Shown here one piece after another: positions 57,307-64,000 of a stretch of DNA of 64,000 nucleotides (within the stretch, counting starts at the first letter, position 1; the number at the start of each line of letters is the position of its first letter). The stretch comes from Rhizobium tropici CIAT 899 (GTDB lineage: Bacteria > Pseudomonadota > Alphaproteobacteria > Rhizobiales > Rhizobiaceae). A program made the position numbers and the translations under genes. The stretch spans positions 3,381,501 through 3,445,500 of the forward strand of contig NC_020059.1 in assembly GCF_000330885.1 (NCBI RefSeq), written 5' to 3'. Under the pieces are notes generated by a model, which saw only the letters and a list, made by a program, of their open reading frames with translations, had not been told where the DNA came from and searched no databases.

Positions 57307-57990
57307 TCAAGCAGCATGCTTCAGTAAGAACGCGTCATGATTGACCAGGAAAGCTTTGAGGCGCTCCGGATAGTCGTGCGTCACCGCGTCTCGCACGCTT
57401 TGCCGCGACGCCAACTCCGTGCGCCATGCCTTGACACGCGGGAGCCCGTCGAAAACGCCCGTCGATGTGATGGTGTCGAACACATCGAAGTAACGGAAGA
57501 TCGGCGCAAAAACTGCATCGACCAGGCTGAACGCCTCTCCGGCAAAAAAGGGACCGTTTCTCAATTCCGCCTCGACCCGAGTAAATTTTTCGATCAGCGC
57601 TTTGCGCTTGGCCCCATAGGTTCCTTCGTCCTTGGCGGTCTCGAATCCCCACAAGTCCGAAAGGATGGAAGAACCGAACTCCATCCAGCCGCGATGGCGG
57701 GCGCGCGCCAGCGGATCGGCCGGGTGGAGCCGAGCACCGGATTGGGTTTCCTCGAGATATTCGCAGATCACGGCGCTCTCGAACAAAACCGTTTCCACTC
57801 CATCGTCCTGCCGCACGATCAGGAGAGGCACTTTGCCAAGCGGAGAAATCGCAAGAAACCAGTCGGGCTTTGCCGATAGATCGACATAGCGGACCTCAAA
57901 TGGCACGGCCTTTTCAGCAAGCGTGATGGCGGCTCGCTGGACGTAGGGGCAAAGGTAATGGCTGACAAGCACCAGTTTTGCGTCGGACAT
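57307..57990 (-). CDS. Glutathione S-transferase family protein
   Basis: I start it at ATG 57990 (MSDAKLVLVSHYLCPYVQRAAITLAEKAV), giving 227 residues. The thioredoxin-like N-terminal domain has LCPYVQ with Cys14, PLGKVPLLIV and ESAVICEYLEE; an all-helical C-terminal domain follows. The Cys suggests an omega/beta-like, thiol-transferase type. It is divergent from a MarR regulator with two operator palindromes between, so it is probably induced by an electrophile or oxidant. Confidence 0.92.
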   Translation of the reverse strand: MSDAKLVLVSHYLCPYVQRAAITLAEKAVPFEVRYVDLSAKPDWFLAISPLGKVPLLIVRQDDGVETVLFESAVICEYLEETQSGARLHPADPLARARHRGWMEFGSSILSDLWGFETAKDEGTYGAKRKALIEKFTRVEAELRNGPFFAGEAFSLVDAVFAPIFRYFDVFDTITSTGVFDGLPRVKAWRTELASRQSVRDAVTHDYPERLKAFLVNHDAFLLKHAA

Positions 57991-58018
57991 GATCAAATCT
58001 CCTGGGTCTTCGTTTAAG

Positions 58019-58083
58019 ATAGATGTAATTGCATCTATATCCAGACTTGCAAGCTCGGTCAACATAGATGTAATTGCATCCAT
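58019..58083. promoter_or_regulatory. Two MarR-type operator palindromes between GST and MarR genes
   Basis: ATAGATGTAATTGCATCTAT at 58019-58038 and ATAGATGTAATTGCATCCAT at 58064-58083 are near-perfect dyads repeated 45 bases apart. The first has one central mismatch; the second overlaps the MarR start codon (ATG 58082). A 20-base dyad is the usual footprint size for a MarR dimer. Both divergent genes should be controlled, including the regulator itself. Confidence 0.7.
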
Positions 58084-58546
58084 GTCCGATTGTTCAGATG
58101 CCGCCGCTTCAAAGCCCTCCGCCGCCATCACGCGAGCATGGGTGCGCCTCATGCGCACGCAACAAATCGTCCTCGCGGCGATCGAGCAGGATTTGAAGGC
58201 AGCTGGCCTGCCGCCACTCGGTTGGTACGACGTACTATGGGAGCTGACGCAGGCCACAGAAGGGAAGTTGCGGCCCTATGAGATCGAGGAGCGCACGCTC
58301 CTCGCCCAGCATAATCTGTCGCGCCTGCTCGACCGGATGGAAAAAGCCGGTCTTGTTCATCGTGAAATATTTTCCGAGGACGGCCGAGGCCGCTGGGTCG
58401 TTATCACCGAGGCAGGAAGTGCGATGCGCATCCGCATGTGGGCAGTCTATGCCTCGGCACTTCAATGCCATGTGGGCGATAAGCTGGACGATGCACAGGC
58501 AGGCCAACTGGCTGAGCTGTTGGCTTTGCTTTCGCGGAAATCCTGA
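58082..58546 (+). CDS. MarR family transcriptional regulator
   Basis: I start it at ATG 58082 (MSDCSDAAASKPSAAITRAWVRLMRTQQIVLAAIEQDLKAAGL), giving 154 residues; the longer frame from 57989 would read through the operator repeats. The winged helix (LLAQHNLSRLLDRMEKAGLVHREIFSEDGRGRWVVITEAG) is typical. Probably a ligand-sensitive repressor of itself and the divergent GST. A Cys at residue 4 might sense thiol stress (inference). Confidence 0.9.
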   Translation: MSDCSDAAASKPSAAITRAWVRLMRTQQIVLAAIEQDLKAAGLPPLGWYDVLWELTQATEGKLRPYEIEERTLLAQHNLSRLLDRMEKAGLVHREIFSEDGRGRWVVITEAGSAMRIRMWAVYASALQCHVGDKLDDAQAGQLAELLALLSRKS

Positions 58547-58620
58547 TTGCCAAGCAAAGATCAGCTCAGCCGCCAAAGCTTACTTTTGGCGACTGACTTT
58601 TGCTGCGTACCGACGCAAGA

Positions 58621-60684
58621 TCAGGCCGCCAGCCCCTTCTTCTTCAGCATCGCATCCGGGCTCGGCAGCTTGCCGCGGAAAGCCTTATAAGCATCTTCCG
58701 GATCGATCGAGCCGCCAACGGAATAGATGTTGGCCTTCAATTTTCCGGCCATATCCGGATTGAAGGCATCGCCGGTTTCCTCGAAGGCGGCGAAGGCATC
58801 GGCATCGAGGACTTCCGACCACATGTAGGAATAGTAGCCGGCCGAATAGCCGTCGCCTGAGAAGACATGCTGGAAGTGCGGCGTCGCATGGCGCATGACG
58901 ATGGATTTCGGCATGCCGATCTCGGCCAGCACCTCCGCCTGCACGGCCATCGGATCCTCAACCGCGCCGCGGGTATGGAAGGCCATGTCGACCAGAGCCG
59001 AGGAGGTGAATTCGACCGTATTGAAGCCGGCATTGAAGGTGCGCGCCGCTAGAACCTTGTCAAGCAGCGCCTGCGGGATCGGAGCGCCGGTCTCATAATG
59101 CACGGCATATTCCTTGAGGATGGCAGGAACCGTCAGCCAGTGCTCGTAAAGCTGCGACGGCAGTTCGACGAAATCGCGGGAAACGCCGGTGCCCGAAACC
59201 GAGGGATAGGTGACGTTGGACAGCATGCCGTGCAGCGCATGGCCAAATTCGTGGAACAGTGTGCGGGCATCGTCGAGTGAGAGCAGCGCCGGGCGGCCTT
59301 CTGCCGGCTTGGCGAAGTTGCAGACGTTGTAGATGATCGGCAGCTCGCCGATCTTGCCGTTCTTCAGCGGCAGCTTGTGCTGCGACTGGAACGAGCTCAT
59401 CCAGGCGCCGGAACGCTTGGAGCTGCGGGCGAAGTAATCGCCGAGAAACAAAGCGACGAGCTTGTCGGAACGGTCGCGGATCTCGAAGACGCGCACATCG
59501 GGATGATAGGCAGGAATGCCCTTCCGCTCGATGGCTTTGATGCCAAACAGGCGGCCGGCGACCTCGAAGCAGGCAGCGATGATCTTTTCGAGCTGCAGAT
59601 AGGGCTTCAATTCGGTTTCGGAGAAATCGAACTTCCGCGTCCGGATCTTCTCGGCATAGTGCCGCCAGTCCCAGGGCATGACCTCGTGGTTGCGGCCCTC
59701 CTCGGCGATCAGTGCCGCAATATCCCTTTCTTCCTCTGCCGCGCGTGCTGCCGCCTTGCCCCACACGGTCATCAGGAGATCGTTCACCGCATCAGGCGTC
59801 TTCGCCATGGTATTATCAAGCTTGAGTTCGGCGAAATTGGCATAGCCAAGCAGCTTCGCCTTCTCTGCTCTCAGTGCCAGAGTCTCGCGAATGATCTCAC
59901 GATTGTCGGTTTTGCCACCATTGGCGCCACGCGCCACCCAGGCGTTGAAGGCCTGCTCGCGCAGATCACGGCGCTCGGAAGAGGTGAGGAACGGTTCGAT
60001 GATCGAGCGCGACAGGGTGACGGCATATTTGCCCTCCTCGCCGCGTTCGCGCGCAGCCGCCGCCATCGCCTCGCGCAGATAGTCGGGAAGGCCGGCAAGA
60101 TCGGCCTCCTCCGACAAGAGCAGCGCCCAGCTCTTTTCATCCGCCAATACGTTCTGTCCGAATTGCGCCCCGAGGCCGGCAAGCTTCTCGTTGATGGCAG
60201 AAAGCCGCTCCTGCTCCGCCTTCGGCAGCTTGGCGCCCGACTTGACGAAGCCCTTCCAGTGCCGTTCCAGCACGCGGGTTTCCTCGAGCGTCAGCCCAAG
60301 GGCGTCGCGGCCCTCCCAAAGCGCATCGAGGCGGGCAAAGAGTGCCGCATTGGTGCCGATCTTCGAATAATGCCGCGCCATCTTTGGTGCGATCTCGCGC
60401 TCCAGCGCCTGGATGGTCTCGTTGGTATGAGCGCCGGCCTTGTTCCAGAACAGCGCCGAAATGCGCGAGAGTTCATCGCCGGCGATCTCCAGCGCCGTCA
60501 CCGTATTGGCAAAGGTGGGTTCCTCGCGATTGCCAGCAATCGCATCGATCTCGGCTTCATGCGATGCAAGCGCCGCATCGAAGGCGGGTGCAAAATCCGT
60601 ATCCTTCACCGCATCGAAACGCGGCAGCCCCTGATGTCCGGTCCATTCGGTGAGCGCAGGATTGACGGCGGTTTGGGAAGACAT
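58621..60684 (-). CDS. M3 family oligopeptidase (PrlC/Dcp-type)
   Basis: I start it at ATG 60684 (MSSQTAVNPALTEWTGHQGLPRFDAV), giving 687 residues. The zinc site HEFGH is at residues 478-482 (FHEFGHALHGM) with a downstream Glu ligand about 25 residues on. The N-terminal helical domain closes over the peptide channel. It should be a cytoplasmic oligopeptidase that degrades short peptides such as signal peptide fragments. No signal peptide is visible, so oligopeptidase A is more likely than periplasmic Dcp. Confidence 0.92.
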   Translation of the reverse strand: MSSQTAVNPALTEWTGHQGLPRFDAVKDTDFAPAFDAALASHEAEIDAIAGNREEPTFANTVTALEIAGDELSRISALFWNKAGAHTNETIQALEREIAPKMARHYSKIGTNAALFARLDALWEGRDALGLTLEETRVLERHWKGFVKSGAKLPKAEQERLSAINEKLAGLGAQFGQNVLADEKSWALLLSEEADLAGLPDYLREAMAAAARERGEEGKYAVTLSRSIIEPFLTSSERRDLREQAFNAWVARGANGGKTDNREIIRETLALRAEKAKLLGYANFAELKLDNTMAKTPDAVNDLLMTVWGKAAARAAEEERDIAALIAEEGRNHEVMPWDWRHYAEKIRTRKFDFSETELKPYLQLEKIIAACFEVAGRLFGIKAIERKGIPAYHPDVRVFEIRDRSDKLVALFLGDYFARSSKRSGAWMSSFQSQHKLPLKNGKIGELPIIYNVCNFAKPAEGRPALLSLDDARTLFHEFGHALHGMLSNVTYPSVSGTGVSRDFVELPSQLYEHWLTVPAILKEYAVHYETGAPIPQALLDKVLAARTFNAGFNTVEFTSSALVDMAFHTRGAVEDPMAVQAEVLAEIGMPKSIVMRHATPHFQHVFSGDGYSAGYYSYMWSEVLDADAFAAFEETGDAFNPDMAGKLKANIYSVGGSIDPEDAYKAFRGKLPSPDAMLKKKGLAA

Positions 60685-60783
60685 GCGGGGCATCCTTTCG
60701 ACAGACATCTGATCGAAGCACGATATAAGGCTGCTCCCGCCGAATTGGTATGGCGGGGGAGCGAACAAATTGAACGAGGACGG

Positions 60784-61425
60784 TCAGGCTTTGCGCCAGC
60801 CGAGCAGACCGGGCGTGGCATGCCAGAGCGCCTGCGCCGCAAAGCCCATGAAGAGGACGCCGGAGCAGCGCACGATCAACCGCTCATGCGCGCGATAAAA
60901 GCGCCGAACAGCGCCTGCTCCGATGATGCTGATAAGAATAATGTCGGCCGTTATGAAACCCGCAAAGGAAACGGTCAGCAGCAGCGGCAGGGCACTGAAG
61001 GTCAGCGCGCCGGCAGAGCCCGCAACAAGCGCCGTGAAGGTCGCCAGTGCAACGGGATATCCCTTCGGATTGGTGACGCCGAAAATCAGTCCACGGCGGA
61101 AGGGCCGCTCGACGTTGACGAGCGATTTGCCGTCGTCCTTCGGCTTGGCGGTCACGGCGCTCCAGCCGATCCAGGCAAGGTAGAAACCGCATAGCAATCC
61201 CAGCAGATCGAAGACGAAGGTGCCGATGGTCTTTGCACCGACGATGGCGACCAATGCAAACGTGGACCAGACGAGATCACCAAACAGATGGCCGCTGACG
61301 AAAAATGCACCCGCCTTGCGCCCCTGTCCTGCACCGATGCCGAGCAGCGCCAGGAATGCAGGACCGGGAATGAGCACATAGAAAAGCGCGGCCAGAAAAG
61401 CGCCAACAACAAGCGATTGCGTCAT
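60784..61425 (-). CDS. LysE family translocator
   Basis: This 213-residue protein has about six transmembrane segments and the LysE opening LVVGAFLAALFYVLIPGPAFLALLGIGAGQGRKAGAFFVSGHLFGDLVW. It exports amino acids or similar small molecules. It is divergent from a MarR-type regulator with 159 bases between, which likely controls it. Unrelated to the LysE-type gene at 23446 beyond family membership. Confidence 0.88.
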   Translation of the reverse strand: MTQSLVVGAFLAALFYVLIPGPAFLALLGIGAGQGRKAGAFFVSGHLFGDLVWSTFALVAIVGAKTIGTFVFDLLGLLCGFYLAWIGWSAVTAKPKDDGKSLVNVERPFRRGLIFGVTNPKGYPVALATFTALVAGSAGALTFSALPLLLTVSFAGFITADIILISIIGAGAVRRFYRAHERLIVRCSGVLFMGFAAQALWHATPGLLGWRKA

Positions 61426-61584
61426 GATGGATGGTTCCCGCTGTTAATCGCGCGAGAGTAGCAATCTGCTGAACCCGGTCAAGCAGCAGCGCGTTTTCGG
61501 ACAGAAGTCGTTGTGTTCACAGGACGAAGTCAATAAGAACGTTGTGGGGCCTAAAAATTAAAGAGCGTAGGTAGGGAAGCGCTT

Positions 61585-62067
61585 ATGAGCAGCAGGATTA
61601 ATACGGATTCACTTGCCTTTCTTGTGACCGACTGCGCCCGACTGATCAGGGCGGCCTTCGAGCGACGTATTCTTGTCGCCGGGCTCGGACTGACGGCGGG
61701 CGAAGCGCGGACGCTGATGCAGGTGGCTGCCATCAACGGCAGTCGCCAGCTTGACATCGCCTCCCGGATGGGGCTGGAGCCGATGACGGTCAGCGCCTTT
61801 CTGGACAAGCTGCAGGCGCGCGGCTTGATCGAACGCCAACCTGACCCGCTCGATCGTCGCGCCAAGCGGATCGTGCTTTCGGAATCCGCCGACGCCAAGC
61901 TGAAGCAGATCGACAGGGAAATCTGCGAAGTCGAGCGTAACGCGACGCAAGGCTTCGACAATGACCTTCAAGTTCAGCTGCATGACGCACTCTGCGCCTT
62001 CCGCGGCAATCTGCAGAAGGCCGAAGCACCTGCCGAAGTCGAACGTGAATTGAGGCCGGTCGATTAA
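61585..62067 (+). CDS. MarR family transcriptional regulator
   Basis: The 160-residue winged-helix protein has INGSRQLDIASRMGLEPMTVSAFLDKLQARGLIERQPDPLDRRAKRIVLSESADAKLKQI, the MarR DNA-binding core with the wing DPLDRRAK. It lies opposite the LysE-type exporter and probably regulates it. The shared gap holds no dyad as clear as the one at 58019. Confidence 0.9.
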   Translation: MSSRINTDSLAFLVTDCARLIRAAFERRILVAGLGLTAGEARTLMQVAAINGSRQLDIASRMGLEPMTVSAFLDKLQARGLIERQPDPLDRRAKRIVLSESADAKLKQIDREICEVERNATQGFDNDLQVQLHDALCAFRGNLQKAEAPAEVERELRPVD

Positions 62068-62094
62068 CTCCGGCCACCACTTTCCACATAAGAA

Positions 62095-62127
62095 AGCCCG
62101 CCTCCGGCGACCGGAAGCGGGCCTTTC
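62095..62127. terminator. Bidirectional terminator between MarR and argG
   Basis: GCCCGC (62096-62101) pairs with GCGGGC (62117-62122), and inside it TCCGG with CCGGA around CGA, giving a long stem. AAA precedes and CTTT follows, so short T runs appear on both strands. It serves the convergent MarR gene (plus) and argG (minus). Confidence 0.75.
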
Positions 62128-62145
62128 AGCATCTCGAAATGTCGA

Positions 62146-63369
62146 TTATTTCGACAGGTTGCGCTTGGCGAGCGTGCGCAGGCGCAGCGCGTTCAACTTG
62201 ATGAAGCCAGCCGCATCCTTCTGGTCGTATGCGCCCTGGTCGTCCTCGAAAGTCACGAGCTTGTCGGAATAGAGCGACTTCGGGCTTTCGCGGCCGATGA
62301 CCATGATATTGCCCTTGTAGAGCTTCAGTGTCACTTCGCCTTCGACATGCTCCTGGCTCTTGTCGATGAGAGCCTGCAGCATTTCGCGCTCTGGCGAGAA
62401 CCAGAAGCCGTAATAGATCAACTCGGCATAGCGTGGCATCAGCTCGTCCTTGAGGTGCGCAGCACCGCGGTCGAGCGTGATGGATTCGATGGCGCGGTGG
62501 GCTGCGAGCAGGATCGTGCCGCCGGGGGTCTCGTAGACGCCGCGCGACTTCATTCCAACGAAACGGTTCTCGACCAGATCGAGACGGCCGATGCCGTTGT
62601 CGCGGCCGTACTCGTTCAGCTTCGCAAGCAAGCTCGCCGGGCTCAGGCGTTCGCCATTGATCGAAACGGCATCGCCCTTCTCGAAGCCGACCTTGATGAT
62701 CGTCGCCTTGTCGGGAGCGGCTTCCGGCGAGATCGTACGCATATGCACATATTCGGGCGCTTCCTGGGCCGGATCTTCCAGAACCTTGCCTTCGGAAGAG
62801 GAGTGCAGCAGGTTGGCATCGACGGAGAAAGGCGCCTCGCCCTTCTTGTCCTTGGCGACCGGGATCTGGTGCTTCTCGGCGAATTCGAGGAGATCGGTGC
62901 GGCTCTTGAACGACCAGTCGCGCCAGGGAGCGATGATCTTGATGTCCGGGTTCAGCGCATAGGCCGAAAGCTCGAAACGAACCTGGTCGTTGCCCTTGCC
63001 AGTCGCGCCATGCGCGATAGCATCGGCGCCGGTCTTCCTGGCGATCTCGATCAGATGCTTGGAGATCAGCGGACGGGCGATCGAGGTGCCGAGCAGGTAG
63101 ACGCCTTCATAGACGGCATTGGCGCGGAACATCGGGAAGACGAAATCGCGCACGAATTCCTCGCGCACGTCCTCGATATAGATTTCCTTGATGCCGAGCA
63201 TTTCGGCCTTCTTGCGCGCCGGCTCCAGCTCTTCGCCCTGGCCGAGATCGGCGGTGAAGGTGACGACTTCGGCGCCAAGCTCCGTCTGCAGCCACTTCAG
63301 GATAATCGAGGTGTCGAGACCGCCGGAATAGGCGAGAACGACTTTCTTCACGTCTTTATGTGATGCCAT
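62146..63369 (-). CDS. argG: Argininosuccinate synthase
   Basis: I start it at ATG 63369 ([27 protein letters not shown]), giving 407 residues. The ATP pyrophosphatase loop is AYSGGLDTS (13-21); [14 protein letters not shown] and the synthetase C-terminal domain follow. It joins citrulline and aspartate using ATP in arginine synthesis. Probably transcribed alone from the divergent gap with the SDR gene. Confidence 0.98.
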   Translation of the reverse strand: MASHKDVKKVVLAYSGGLDTSIILKWLQTELGAEVVTFTADLGQGEELEPARKKAEMLGIKEIYIEDVREEFVRDFVFPMFRANAVYEGVYLLGTSIARPLISKHLIEIARKTGADAIAHGATGKGNDQVRFELSAYALNPDIKIIAPWRDWSFKSRTDLLEFAEKHQIPVAKDKKGEAPFSVDANLLHSSSEGKVLEDPAQEAPEYVHMRTISPEAAPDKATIIKVGFEKGDAVSINGERLSPASLLAKLNEYGRDNGIGRLDLVENRFVGMKSRGVYETPGGTILLAAHRAIESITLDRGAAHLKDELMPRYAELIYYGFWFSPEREMLQALIDKSQEHVEGEVTLKLYKGNIMVIGRESPKSLYSDKLVTFEDDQGAYDQKDAAGFIKLNALRLRTLAKRNLSK

Positions 63370-63485
63370 GATAAGTTCCGTTTCGAGGCGGACCAGGGGA
63401 AAGGCCCGCAAAGCTGTATCGCGGAACTTTTAGCGAGATTATCGTGCGGCGCAAGGGGAAGCGCTGCAACGGCGGCTCAAGCGGT

Positions 63486-63514
63486 TTGACAGGTTTCCTG
63501 AAAGCACCATATTC
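63486..63514 (+). promoter_or_regulatory. Sigma-70-type promoter of SDR gene
   Basis: TTGACA (63486-63491), 17 bases, then ATATTC (63509-63514), the classic rhizobial-style match, about 35 bases before the GTG start. AGGAGGG at 63533-63539 is a strong ribosome site. Confidence 0.65.
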
Positions 63515-63548
63515 GGCGGCGAGCAAGCAATACAGGAGGGCGCCGCTC

Positions 63549-64000
63549 GTGACCGATATTCAAGACATTTTCAAGAAATCCAATGTTGCCGTCATCACCG
63601 GCGGCGCTTCCGGCATCGGTTTTGCCGCAGCGAAATATTTCGCTTCGCTCGGCATGAGCGTCGTTATCGCCGATCTCGGCGGCGACCGCCTGGCCGAGGC
63701 GAGCGCTGAACTCAAGACGATCGCAGGCGAAGAGCATGTCATGGCCATCGAGACCGATGTCGCCAGCAAAGACGCGCTGGAAGCGCTGGAACGCGCAGTC
63801 CTGCAGCGTTTCGGCCGCGTGCATGTCTTGATGAACAATGCCGGCATCGGCCCGGAGACCTCGATCTTCAGCGCCCAGGCCGGCTGGGATGCCATCCTTG
63901 GTGTCAACCTGCTCGGCGTCATCAACGGCACGCGCGCCTTCGGACCCGGCATGCTGGCCCATGGTGAACCCGGCCTCATCATCAACACCGGTTCGAAGCA
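63549..64000 (+). CDS. SDR family oxidoreductase, N-terminal part (cut by window edge)
   Basis: GTG start at 63549 with AGGAGGG upstream. About 150 residues are visible: VAVITGGASGIGFAAAKYFASLGMSVVIADL (NAD-binding TGGASGIG) and VLMNNAGIGPET (NNAG). The catalytic Ser/Tyr/Lys lie beyond the edge. It looks like a classical SDR. Divergent from argG but unlikely to be functionally linked. Confidence 0.9.
   Translation, partial: MTDIQDIFKKSNVAVITGGASGIGFAAAKYFASLGMSVVIADLGGDRLAEASAELKTIAGEEHVMAIETDVASKDALEALERAVLQRFGRVHVLMNNAGIGPETSIFSAQAGWDAILGVNLLGVINGTRAFGPGMLAHGEPGLIINTGSK

Overview
The window is chromosomal DNA from an alphaproteobacterium of the order Rhizobiales, most likely Rhizobium or a close relative in the Rhizobiaceae. 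The evidence is the F1-only ATP synthase operon without Fo genes, the linked mdh-sucCDAB-lpdA genes, a Brucella Omp19-like lipoprotein, a Mic60-like gene inside a heme operon, CtrA-type TTAA-N7-TTAAC boxes and RIME-like two-palindrome intergenic repeats. It is gene dense, and almost everything is housekeeping. I saw no rRNA, tRNA, CRISPR array, insertion sequence or prophage.

Layout: (1) 1-3017, an aldehyde dehydrogenase (cut by the window edge) and an iron-dependent alcohol dehydrogenase, divergent from a LysR regulator. (2) 3255-8204, atpHAGDC on the minus strand with a hairpin-rich leader and a terminator. (3) 8467-11191, a DUF4345 membrane protein and priA. (4) 11420-13903, a small accessory-looking patch: an S41-like peptidase, an HxlR regulator and a frameshifted, truncated NmrA-type reductase. 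(5) 13933-21897, an AAA ATPase, an acyltransferase, xerC, a GumN/TraB-type protein, a DUF2867 protein and an M16 peptidase. (6) 22011-34386, a minus-strand run mdh-sucC-DUF1579-sucD-sucA-sucB-DUF4241-secreted protein-SDR-LysE exporter-lpdA, which holds most of the second half of the TCA cycle. (7) 34566-37272, zapE, an Omp19-like lipoprotein and an RlaP/YcgL nucleotidyltransferase. (8) 37321-40826, sdhCDAB. (9) 41129-45049, a small secreted protein behind a CtrA box, then the operon tsaD-gpsA-yciI-EVE-methyltransferase. (10) 45134-49796, hemC-hemD-mic60-hemY, divergent from tsaD. (11) 49907-58546, TerB and amidotransferase genes, a PGA-hydrolase-like protein and MFS transporter, yggT/yggU, ppa, a GNAT enzyme, typA, and a GST divergent from a MarR regulator with two operator-like palindromes. 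(12) 58621-64000, an M3 oligopeptidase, a LysE exporter divergent from a MarR regulator, argG and the start of an SDR gene.

The window centres on respiratory energy metabolism: F1 ATPase, 2-oxoglutarate dehydrogenase E1/E2/E3, succinyl-CoA synthetase, malate dehydrogenase and succinate dehydrogenase, plus heme synthesis. I found no convincing wholly new system. The best leads are the uncharacterised genes embedded in the TCA operon, the EVE/YciI/methyltransferase genes behind tsaD, the Mic60-heme linkage, and several regulatory signals: CtrA boxes, the palindrome upstream of mdh, the MarR operators, and repeats that supply stop codons to their neighbours.
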